DNA of 5,128 nt from an uncultured Clostridium sp. (lineage in GTDB: Bacteria; Bacillota; Clostridia; Clostridiales; Clostridiaceae), in assembly GCA_934755305.1 (NCBI GenBank), contig CAKVLD010000130.1:1-5128 (forward strand). Reading direction: 5' to 3'. The notes under the pieces were generated by a model, which was not told where the DNA came from, ran no database searches, and saw only the letters and a list, made by a program, of their open reading frames with translations. This document shows, piece by piece, positions 1 through 5,128 of this stretch (positions within the stretch are counted from its first letter, which is position 1; every line of letters starts with the position of its first letter). The translations under genes and the position numbers were made by a program.

Positions 1-204
1 TTCTATTGAATAGTTAATTTTATATCCCTCTATTATTTCTTTATTTTCCTTTATTAATTTAGCTGAAGCTATAGCTGGTAATCCATCTGGAACAATCATC
101 TTCATTTCTTTTTCAGATTCTAAAATTGATTTTTCTGTTCCACATCCTGATAATATTCCTATTGTAAATATTATTGTTATTATTTTTGATAATATTTTTT
201 TCAT
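1..204 (-). CDS. ABC-type substrate-binding lipoprotein, N-terminal part (runs off the window)
   Basis: Reading leftward from the ATG at 204, 68 codons stay open to the window edge, so only the N-terminus is present. It starts MKK, followed by a hydrophobic stretch (about residues 4-17) and the lipobox L-S-G-C with Cys21. This is a lipoprotein signal peptide cleaved by signal peptidase II, placing the mature protein on the outer face of the membrane. A short Glu/Lys/Ser-rich linker follows, then the start of a beta-alpha fold, MIVPDGLPAIASAKLIKEN (about residues 37-55). The VPDGLPA..AKLIKEN pattern resembles clostridial substrate-binding proteins of the nitrate/sulfonate/NMT1-like periplasmic-binding class. 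That family link is from memory and the ligand cannot be told. A strong ribosome-binding site (GAGGTGGAG, 207-215) fixes the start. The lipoprotein call is firm; the transporter role is likely. Confidence 0.75.
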   Translation of the reverse strand, partial: MKKILSKIITIIFTIGILSGCGTEKSILESEKEMKMIVPDGLPAIASAKLIKENKEIIEGYKINYSIE

Positions 205-282
205 ATCTCCACCTCTATCCTTTTCTACATTTTTAATGTTACTACAAAATATTCCATATGTCATTACGAAGTACCTTTTTTA

Positions 283-297
283 AAACATACTATGTTT
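283..297. promoter_or_regulatory. Perfect 7-bp inverted repeat, candidate operator
   Basis: AAACATA and TATGTTT form a perfect inverted repeat around a single central base. It lies immediately downstream of the predicted start (about 299) of the lipoprotein transcript, where a bound repressor would block initiation or early elongation. I do not recognise the motif as that of a specific regulator, and AT-rich DNA yields short palindromes by chance. Confidence 0.3.
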
Positions 298-305
298 CTG
301 TTTTT

Positions 306-333
306 AATATATTTAATCACTATATAATAGCAA
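306..333 (-). promoter_or_regulatory. Candidate sigma-A promoter for the lipoprotein gene
   Basis: On the minus strand there is a -35 like TTGCTA (328-333), a 16-bp spacer and a -10 like TATATT (306-311), matching 4 of 6 and 5 of 6 consensus bases. Transcription would start near 299, giving a leader of roughly 95 nt. The -35 overlaps the T-run of the weak hairpin at 332-353. In DNA this AT-rich such matches arise by chance, so this is a candidate only. Confidence 0.4.
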
Positions 334-353
334 AAAACTATCCCTACAGGATA
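332..353 (-). terminator. Weak second terminator-like hairpin downstream of the yaaR-family gene
   Basis: On the minus strand TATCCT and GGGATA can pair (five Watson-Crick pairs and one G-U) around a 3-nt loop (345-347). A spacer G and six T (332-337) follow. The stem is short, so efficiency would be low. It sits just beyond the stronger hairpin at 371-405 and could act as a backup. Confidence 0.4.
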
Positions 354-370
354 CTTCTAAATTAACATAT

Positions 371-405
371 AAAAAGCAGCTAAAAACCTCAAATTTTTAA
401 CTGCC
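371..405 (-). terminator. Rho-independent terminator of the yaaR-family gene
   Basis: Read on the minus strand, GGCAGTTAAAAA (394-405) pairs with TTTTTAGCTGCT (375-386) over 12 positions, two of them G-U, around a 7-nt loop (387-393). The T-run continues through 371. The hairpin begins six bases past the stop codon at 411-413. Read on the plus strand, the two G-U pairs become A-C mismatches and there is no T-tract, so it serves the minus strand only. Confidence 0.85.
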
Positions 406-410
406 ATTAA

Positions 411-836
411 CTATCTATAAATATCAACTATTAAACCTTGTATTTCATCAATAGTTGCTGCAATATCAAGATTTTCTTTTTCTTCTGACATAAGAGAATT
501 AGTTATTTCTTCTAACTTAGCATCTATAGTATCAACTGTTACAAAGTATTGAGTTTGCCAAAAACTTATATCTTTTTTAGTATCATACATAAATTGAAGA
601 ACAGATTCTAAATATTCTTTTATCATTTTTTTATACATCCTAACATCGGCATAAGTTTTAGTTAAAACAAGTCTATTTCCTCTTTTCTTTATATCATCAC
701 ACATTTTTTTTAATTGTTCTTGTGATTTTCTATCTCTAGCTTGATTAAAACTTTGAGAAAAATCCTTTCTATTAGAAGTGACTCTTCTTTCCTCTTCACG
801 AGGTATTGATGTCCTTGTTATTCTCCCTATCTCCAT
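411..836 (-). CDS. yaaR: YaaR/DUF327 family protein
   Basis: A cytoplasmic protein of 141 residues with no signal peptide or membrane segment. The first 40 or so residues are polar and rich in Arg, Glu and Ser, probably disordered. The rest is predicted to be helical and matches the DUF327 (YaaR) pattern: a CDDIKKRGNRL-like segment (46-56), then TYADVRMYKKMIKEYLE (61-77), an aromatic FWQTQYF segment (92-98), and a C-terminal half with DAKLEEITNSLMSEEKENLD and ending EIQGLIVDIYR. Length and order fit the family (about 140-150 residues). Its molecular function is not established and nothing here reveals it. The start was set at ATG 836 because AGAGGGTGGA (841-850) is correctly spaced for it. 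An in-frame TTG at 857 lies upstream of that site, only five bases from the predicted -10, and would leave almost no leader. The gene has its own promoter and terminator and is monocistronic. Confidence 0.88.
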   Translation of the reverse strand: MEIGRITRTSIPREEERRVTSNRKDFSQSFNQARDRKSQEQLKKMCDDIKKRGNRLVLTKTYADVRMYKKMIKEYLESVLQFMYDTKKDISFWQTQYFVTVDTIDAKLEEITNSLMSEEKENLDIAATIDEIQGLIVDIYR

Positions 837-840
837 AGTA

Positions 841-850
841 TCCACCCTCT
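841..850 (-). promoter_or_regulatory. Ribosome-binding site that decides the yaaR-family start
   Basis: The minus-strand sequence AGAGGGTGGA ends four bases before the ATG at 836. It lies inside the reading frame if the TTG at 857 were used, which argues that translation starts at 836. Confidence 0.8.
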
Positions 851-861
851 CTTTCAAGCTA

Positions 862-890
862 ATTATATCAAAAAAACATGAATTTCACTA
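862..890 (-). promoter_or_regulatory. Promoter of the yaaR-family gene (extended -10)
   Basis: On the minus strand a perfect TATAAT (862-867) is preceded by TG at the extended -10 position (869-870), giving TGATATAAT. With a 17-bp spacer the -35 would be TAGTGA (885-890), a poor match to TTGACA, as is common for extended -10 promoters. Transcription would start near 855, leaving a leader of about 20 nt before the ATG at 836. Confidence 0.7.
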
Positions 891-900
891 CAACTTGTGA
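885..900. promoter_or_regulatory. Imperfect palindrome between divergent promoters, possible operator
   Basis: TCACTACAACTTGTGA can pair at its outer four positions (TCAC/GTGA) and one inner position. A nested ACAA-G-TTGT repeat lies within it on the opposite strand. It covers the -35 position of the minus-strand promoter and is upstream of the helicase promoter. It is imperfect and matches no regulator I recognise. Confidence 0.2.
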
Positions 901-916
901 TAAAAGAATTTTTTTC

Positions 917-945
917 TCCTTAATATTTATTTTAGATGATATAAT
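917..945 (+). promoter_or_regulatory. Promoter of the DEAD-box helicase gene (extended -10)
   Basis: A perfect TATAAT (940-945) with TG at 937-938 gives TGATATAAT, identical to the divergent promoter on the other strand. The 17-bp-spaced -35 position reads TCCTTA and is weak. Transcription would start near 952, giving a leader of only about 20 nt with the AGGAG ribosome-binding site at 961-965, six bases before the ATG. There is no room for a long structured cold-shock leader from this promoter. Confidence 0.7.
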
Positions 946-971
946 ATAAATAAAAACCAAAGGAGAAATAT

Positions 972-2108
972 ATGAAGTCTTTTAAGGAACTAGGTTTAGA
1001 TGAAAAAATAATAAAAGGTTTAAATGAACAAGGAATTACAAATCCTACTGAAATTCAATCATTAGTAATTCCAGAAGCTTTAAATAATAAAGATGTAATT
1101 GGTGAATCTTTCACTGGAAGTGGGAAAACACTATCCTTTGTTGCCCCTTTATTTTCAAAAATCGATACTACTAAAAAAGAAATGCAAGCATTAATACTAG
1201 CACCTACTCATGAACTTGTTATGCAAATAGATGCACAAGTTAAACTTCTTGCTAAAAACTCAGAAATTCCAGTAACATCTCTTTCTATCATTGGTGATGT
1301 TAATATTGACAAACAAATTAAAAAATTAAAAGATATAAAACCACATATAATTGTTGGTTCAACTGGTAGAGTTTTAGATCTTATAAAAAAGAAAAAGAAA
1401 ATTACTGCACATACAATTAAAACAATAGTTATTGATGAAGCAGATAATTTACTTGATAATACTAGTTCTGCTATGGTTAAAGATGTAATAAAAACAACTA
1501 TGAAAGACAGACAGCTTATGGTATTTTCAGCAACAATTAATGAAAACACATTAAAAACAGCAAAAGAACTTATGAAAAATCCAGTTATATTTAAAAGTAC
1601 AGAAAAGGCATCTTTAAACCCTAATATTGAACATATGTACATAGAAGTTGATCCTAGGGATAAATTTGAAACTCTAAGAAAACTTATTGCTGCAACAAAT
1701 CCTGAGAAAGCTCTTGTTTTTGTTAATAAAGGATATGAAGTTAATATGATTGCAAATAAATTAAACTTCCACAACAAAGCTACCTTTGCTATGCATAAAG
1801 GAATTTCTAAAGAACAAAGACAAAATGCTTTGGAAAGTTTTAGACGTGGTAAAATTAATATACTTATTTCCTCTGATGTATCAGCAAGAGGACTTGATAT
1901 TCAAGGTATAACTCATGTTATTAATCTTGATTTTCCAACAAACTCAAATGAATACTTACATAGAGCTGGTAGAACTGCTAGAGGAACTAATTCTGGTTAT
2001 ACTATATCACTTGTTACTTCAAAAGAAAAAGCTGGAATAAGAGTTTATGAAAGAGAATTTAATATAAAAATACAAAAGAAAAAATTATCTTATGGGGAAC
2101 TAATTTAA
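972..2108 (+). CDS. DEAD-box ATP-dependent RNA helicase, YfmL-like minimal core
   Basis: A cytoplasmic helicase that uses ATP to unwind or remodel RNA. The protein has 378 residues and two RecA-like domains. Visible motifs in order: Q motif (F4 upstream, PTEIQ 25-29), motif I TGSGKT (48-53), Ia PTHEL (78-82), Ib STGR (130-133), II DEAD (155-158), III SAT (186-188), IV ALVFVN (247-252), V SSDVSARGLDI (300-310), VI HRAGRTAR (330-337). The catalytic residues K52, D155, E156, R331, R334 and R337 are all present, so the enzyme should be active. Some motifs depart from consensus: PTHEL for PTREL, STGR for TPGR. It stops about 40 residues after motif VI, with no RNA-binding C-terminal extension of the DbpA or CshA kind. 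Length and the segments PHIIVG.TGRV..LIK and DRQL..FSAT recall Bacillus YfmL, linked to 50S ribosome assembly, by memory not alignment. The ATG at 972 has AGGAG six bases upstream. A basic KKKKK run (139-143) lies before motif II. Confidence 0.93.
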   Translation: MKSFKELGLDEKIIKGLNEQGITNPTEIQSLVIPEALNNKDVIGESFTGSGKTLSFVAPLFSKIDTTKKEMQALILAPTHELVMQIDAQVKLLAKNSEIPVTSLSIIGDVNIDKQIKKLKDIKPHIIVGSTGRVLDLIKKKKKITAHTIKTIVIDEADNLLDNTSSAMVKDVIKTTMKDRQLMVFSATINENTLKTAKELMKNPVIFKSTEKASLNPNIEHMYIEVDPRDKFETLRKLIAATNPEKALVFVNKGYEVNMIANKLNFHNKATFAMHKGISKEQRQNALESFRRGKINILISSDVSARGLDIQGITHVINLDFPTNSNEYLHRAGRTARGTNSGYTISLVTSKEKAGIRVYEREFNIKIQKKKLSYGELI

Positions 2109-2156
2109 GATAATTTACTAGAGGGATTTATTATGAGTACGAAACCAAAAAATATT

Positions 2157-2189
2157 GGGCAAGGGTATCTTTATCCCTTTGCCTTCTTT
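2157..2189 (+). terminator. Probable terminator of the helicase gene
   Basis: GGCAAGGG (2158-2165) pairs with CCC-T-TTGCC (2175-2183) with one bulged T and a 9-nt AT-rich loop, followed by TTCTTT (2184-2189). It is the only G+C-rich hairpin in this intergenic region and starts about 50 bases past the helicase stop. The interrupted T-tract makes it a moderate terminator. In the minus direction the hairpin also forms, but its T-run is several bases away. Confidence 0.65.
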
Positions 2190-2332
2190 ATAAGGAAAAT
2201 ATCCAAAATTCTTATACTCCTTATCTATTTTTATAAAATGTTGTTACATTTCTAAATTTACCAATAAATTTTAAACAAGTAAAAATACTAAAAAAACACT
2301 TCCTTAAATATACTTATTATAGAGGTGATTTT
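2190..2332 (+). promoter_or_regulatory. Upstream region of the P-type ATPase gene
   Basis: This AT-rich stretch must hold the ATPase promoter if the hairpin at 2157-2189 terminates. No clear promoter stands out. The best weak candidate is TTTACC (2257-2262) with a 17-bp spacer and TAAAAA (2280-2285), each 4 of 6. The ribosome-binding site AGAGGTGA (2321-2328) lies four bases before the ATG at 2333. I looked for a yybP-ykoY (Mn2+) riboswitch, which precedes some bacterial P-type ATPases, and saw no GC-rich conserved core of that kind. Confidence 0.35.
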
Positions 2333-4951
2333 ATGTGGTTTAACAAAAGTCCTCAAGAAGCCATAACTAAACTATCAAGTAATATTCTAAAAGGATTATC
2401 TACTGAAGAAGCCAAAAGAAGGCTAAGTATAAAAGGAAAAAATAAGATAATTGATCAAAAGAAAAAAAGCTTATTAAGATTATTTCTATCGCAACTAAAT
2501 GATGCAATGATTTTTATACTAATAGGTGCCTCTATAATATCCTCTATCATGGGAGAATTCACTGATTCCTTAGTAATAATACTAGTAATAATGATTAATG
2601 CTATTATAGGGGTTATGCAAGAATCTAAAGCTGAAAAAGCTTTAGAGGCACTCAAAGAATTAAGTACACCAAAGGCTTTAGTTAAAAGAGATGGTGTTTT
2701 AAAGGAAATTCCTTCTGAAGAAATAGTTGTTGGTGATATAGTAATAGTTGATGCTGGAAGATATATACCTGCTGATATTAGATTAATAGAAAACATAAAT
2801 CTAAAAATTGATGAATCTGCTTTTACAGGTGAATCTCTTCCTACAGAAAAAGATGCTTCATTATTAATTAATCAAGAAACTCCTCCAATTGGTGATATAA
2901 AAAATATGCTTTTTATGTCCACCTTAGTTACTTATGGTCGTGGAACTGGTATTGTAGTTGAAACAGGTATGAATACTGAGTTAGGCAAAATAGCTAAAAT
3001 GCTATATACCGAAGAAGAAAATACTACTCCACTTCAAAAAAGGCTATCTTCCTTAGGAAAAACCTTAGGATTAGTTGCTCTTGCAATCTGTATTCTTATG
3101 TTTTTAATTTCAATACTTCAAGGTAGAAATTGCTTTGAAATGTTATTAACTTCTATAAGCCTTGCTGTTGCAGCTATTCCAGAAGGTTTACCAGCAATTG
3201 TTGCTATTGTATTAGCTCTTGGAGTTCAAAGAATGATAAAAGAAAATGCTATTGTTAGAAAACTACCTGCTGTAGAAACCTTAGGTTCTGTATCTATAAT
3301 ATGCTCCGATAAAACAGGTACCTTAACACTTAATAAAATGACAGTAAAAGAAATTAATATAAACACTATTTCTAAGTCAATTGATGAGTTTAATATAAAT
3401 GATTCAGAAAGTAAATTATTAATAGAGGGAATGGTTCTTTGTAATGATTCCACCTCTAATAAAAATTCTAAAACAGGTGATCCAACTGAAATAGCTTTAC
3501 TTGACTTAGGTATAAAACTCAATTCTTTAAAAGATGATTTAAATAGTAAATATCCAAGAATTAATGAAATTCCTTTTGATTCTACCAGAAAATTAATGAC
3601 AACTGTGAATGCATACAATAATTCATTTAGAGTCTTCACAAAGGGTGCTATTGATTCTCTATTAAACATCACTACTAAAATATCAATTAAAGGTGAAATC
3701 AAACCATTAACTAATGAGATGAAAACTAATATTTTAGAATTATCTAACGAAATGAGTAATAGAGCCTTAAGAGTCTTGGCTTTATCTTATAAAGATATTA
3801 AGATTAATAATGAAACTGAAAAGGAATTAGAATCCGAATTAATTTTTCTTGGTTTTGTTGGGATGATTGATCCCCCAAGAGAAGAAGTCAAAGAATCTAT
3901 AAAAATATGTAAAAATGCCGGAATAACTCCAGTTATGATAACAGGAGATCATAAGAATACTGCTTTTGCTATAGCTAAAGAATTAGATATAGCTAATAAT
4001 ATAGATGAATGTATTTCTGGAATTGAAATAGATAAGTATACTCAAAATGACTTTAATAAAATAGTTTCTAAGTATAATGTTTTTGCGAGAGTTTCTCCTG
4101 AGCATAAAGTTAAAATAGTAAAAGCATTTAAATCTCAAGGAAACATTGTGTCCATGACTGGTGATGGTGTAAATGATGCACCGTCATTAAAAGCTGCTGA
4201 TATTGGAATAGCCATGGGAATTACAGGTACTGATGTTGCTAAAGGTGCGGCAGATATGATTTTAACTGATGATAACTTTTCTACTATAGTAACAGCTATT
4301 GAAGAAGGCAGAAATATATATAACAATATAAAAAAGTCTATTATATTTTTACTTTCTTGTAATCTCGGAGAAATTTTCACTTTATTTATAGCTATATTAC
4401 TCAACTTTAAATCTCCTCTATTACCTATCCATATATTATGGGTTAATTTAATAACTGATAGTTTTCCTGCTCTTTCTTTAGGGGTAGATCCATTAGATAA
4501 AAATCTTATGGATGAATTGCCTAGAAATAAGAAAGAAAGCTTATTCTCAAAGGACATGATTATTTTACTAATTTTCAATGGAATATTAATAGGAATTTCA
4601 ACCTTATTTGCTTTTAAGTTAGGAGAATATTTATATTCTAATTCATTAAGACATGCTCAAACTTTATCATTTGTTGTTTTAAGCATTTCTCAGTTATTTT
4701 TTTCATTTTCTATGAGAAATACTAAAAAGTCTATTTTTAAAACTAATATATTTTCTAATAAATATTTACTAGGTTCATTTTTACTAGGAATTTTGATTCA
4801 GATATTAATTATATCTATTCCATTTTTAGCTTCTATCTTTAAAGTATACTCATTAACTTTTACTGATTGGTTACTAGCAATTGTAATTTCACTCCTTCCA
4901 TTAATATTTAATGAATTATATCATTTATTGTTAGGTTTTAAAAAACATTAA
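2333..4951 (+). CDS. P2A-type cation-transporting P-type ATPase (Ca2+-ATPase family)
   Basis: An 872-residue membrane pump that couples ATP hydrolysis to cation export, most likely Ca2+ out of the cytoplasm. It is full length, with ten predicted membrane helices. Residues 6-40 are the cation-ATPase N-terminal domain; M1-M2 about 57-96; actuator domain with TGES 165-168; M3-M4 about 244-298 with PEGLP 283-287; phosphorylation motif DKTGTLT 326-332 (Asp326 is phosphorylated); nucleotide-binding KGA 437-439; DPPR 513-516; TGDH 537-540; hinge TGDGVNDAP 609-617; M5-M10 from about 667 to the end. Ion ligands by comparison with SERCA: Glu284 (E309), Asn677 (N768), Glu680 (E771), Asn705, Thr708 and Asp709 (N796, T799, D800). 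Gln787 in M8 stands where SERCA has E908. PEGLP rather than PEGLL favours Ca2+ (or Mn2+, as in SPCA pumps) over Na+/K+. AGAGGTGA supports the ATG start. It is followed by a terminator and looks monocistronic. Confidence 0.93.
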   Translation: MWFNKSPQEAITKLSSNILKGLSTEEAKRRLSIKGKNKIIDQKKKSLLRLFLSQLNDAMIFILIGASIISSIMGEFTDSLVIILVIMINAIIGVMQESKAEKALEALKELSTPKALVKRDGVLKEIPSEEIVVGDIVIVDAGRYIPADIRLIENINLKIDESAFTGESLPTEKDASLLINQETPPIGDIKNMLFMSTLVTYGRGTGIVVETGMNTELGKIAKMLYTEEENTTPLQKRLSSLGKTLGLVALAICILMFLISILQGRNCFEMLLTSISLAVAAIPEGLPAIVAIVLALGVQRMIKENAIVRKLPAVETLGSVSIICSDKTGTLTLNKMTVKEININTISKSIDEFNINDSESKLLIEGMVLCNDSTSNKNSKTGDPTEIALLDLGIKLNSLKDDLNSKYPRINEIPFDSTRKLMTTVNAYNNSFRVFTKGAIDSLLNITTKISIKGEIKPLTNEMKTNILELSNEMSNRALRVLALSYKDIKINNETEKELESELIFLGFVGMIDPPREEVKESIKICKNAGITPVMITGDHKNTAFAIAKELDIANNIDECISGIEIDKYTQNDFNKIVSKYNVFARVSPEHKVKIVKAFKSQGNIVSMTGDGVNDAPSLKAADIGIAMGITGTDVAKGAADMILTDDNFSTIVTAIEEGRNIYNNIKKSIIFLLSCNLGEIFTLFIAILLNFKSPLLPIHILWVNLITDSFPALSLGVDPLDKNLMDELPRNKKESLFSKDMIILLIFNGILIGISTLFAFKLGEYLYSNSLRHAQTLSFVVLSISQLFFSFSMRNTKKSIFKTNIFSNKYLLGSFLLGILIQILIISIPFLASIFKVYSLTFTDWLLAIVISLLPLIFNELYHLLLGFKKH

Positions 4952-4970
4952 TAACAACATTTTTTTATTA

Positions 4971-4994
4971 AAAAAGTGGCTTTGCCACGCTTTT
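4971..4994 (+). terminator. Terminator of the ATPase gene, probably bidirectional
   Basis: GTGGC (4976-4980) pairs perfectly with GCCAC (4984-4988) around a TTT loop. It is flanked by an A-run on the left (4971-4975) and TTTT (4991-4994) on the right, 20 bases after the ATPase stop. Read on the minus strand, the stem is followed directly by six T, so it should work at least as well for any transcript arriving from the right. Confidence 0.8.
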
Positions 4995-5049
4995 ATTACT
5001 TTAAAGTACATTTTTAATAGCAATTATATTTTTTTAATTTAAATCATCT

Positions 5050-5069
5050 TGACTGAAGTCACTTTTTTT
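5050..5069 (+). terminator. Weak hairpin followed by seven T, possible second terminator
   Basis: TGAC (5050-5053) and GTCA (5058-5061) pair around a TGAA loop, followed by C and a run of seven T (5063-5069). The four-pair stem is marginal, so this would be at most a backup for the terminator at 4971-4994. The remainder of 4952-5128 holds no gene that I can support. Confidence 0.35.
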
Positions 5070-5128
5070 AGCCTGTCAAAAGGTTCTAAAAGAAAAATAA
5101 TTCATTATAAAAATTCCATTTAATTATT

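Noticed and set aside
205..299. Possible riboswitch in the lipoprotein leader
   Set aside because: Only short weak stems (for example ACATT/AATGT at 227-239) are present, and none of the conserved cores that I know (TPP, purine, SAM, preQ1) is visible.
1208..1777. Minus-strand open frame of 189 codons inside the helicase gene
   Set aside because: It lies antisense within a gene with all helicase motifs, has no ribosome-binding site that I can see, and its hydrophobic, Ser/Ile-rich composition is what antisense of AT-rich coding DNA gives.
2109..2332. yybP-ykoY or other metal riboswitch before the ATPase
   Set aside because: The region is AT-rich with a single hairpin of terminator type, and no conserved riboswitch core can be seen.
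2455..4578. Three minus-strand open frames (2455-2796, 3226-3702, 4135-4578) inside the ATPase gene
   Set aside because: All are antisense shadows of a clear P-type ATPase and resemble no family that I recognise.
4997..5008. Perfect 12-bp palindrome TACTTTAAAGTA
   Set aside because: It is short, AT-rich and downstream of the ATPase terminator with no promoter nearby. It is likely chance.
5049..5111. TTGACT (5049-5054) and TATAAA (5106-5111) as a plus-strand promoter
   Set aside because: The two elements are far too widely spaced to form one promoter, and no plausible partner lies at 16-18 bp from either.
5086..5127. Thirteen open codons on the minus strand entering from the right edge and ending in TAG
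   Set aside because: They could be the C-terminal tail of a converging gene, but so short an open stretch in AT-rich DNA is no evidence by itself.

Overview
This is a strongly AT-rich chromosomal window. AGA arginine codons and ATA isoleucine codons are heavily used, ribosome-binding sites are GGAGG-like, and there is a YaaR/DUF327 protein, a family found in Firmicutes. Together these suggest a low-GC Firmicute close to Clostridium sensu stricto. The species cannot be named from the sequence alone. Nothing looks mobile: I see no transposase, integrase, tRNA, rRNA, CRISPR array or phage gene.

Layout, left to right. (1) Positions 1-204, minus strand: the first 68 codons of a lipoprotein that resembles the substrate-binding subunit of an ABC importer. 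The gene runs off the left edge. (2) Positions 205-410: its leader and probable promoter, with a 15-bp palindrome just downstream of the predicted transcription start, then one strong and one weak minus-strand terminator hairpin that close the next gene. (3) Positions 411-836, minus strand: a YaaR/DUF327 family protein of unknown function. The better start is the ATG at 836, not the upstream in-frame TTG at 857. (4) Positions 837-971: a divergent promoter region in which both directions carry the same extended -10, TGATATAAT. (5) Positions 972-2108, plus strand: a minimal-core DEAD-box RNA helicase of the YfmL type. (6) Positions 2109-2332: an intergenic stretch with a G+C-rich hairpin terminator. 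(7) Positions 2333-4951, plus strand: a full-length P2A-type (Ca2+-transporting) P-type ATPase. (8) Positions 4952-5128: a noncoding tail with a hairpin that can terminate in both directions and a second, weaker hairpin followed by seven T.

The genes look like separate transcription units, each with its own control signals, not one operon or pathway: solute uptake, an unknown cytoplasmic protein, RNA remodelling and cation export. I found no convincing new biological system. The items most worth a second look are the palindrome at the lipoprotein promoter, the ion-site residue pattern of the ATPase, the off-consensus helicase motifs, and the divergent promoter region.
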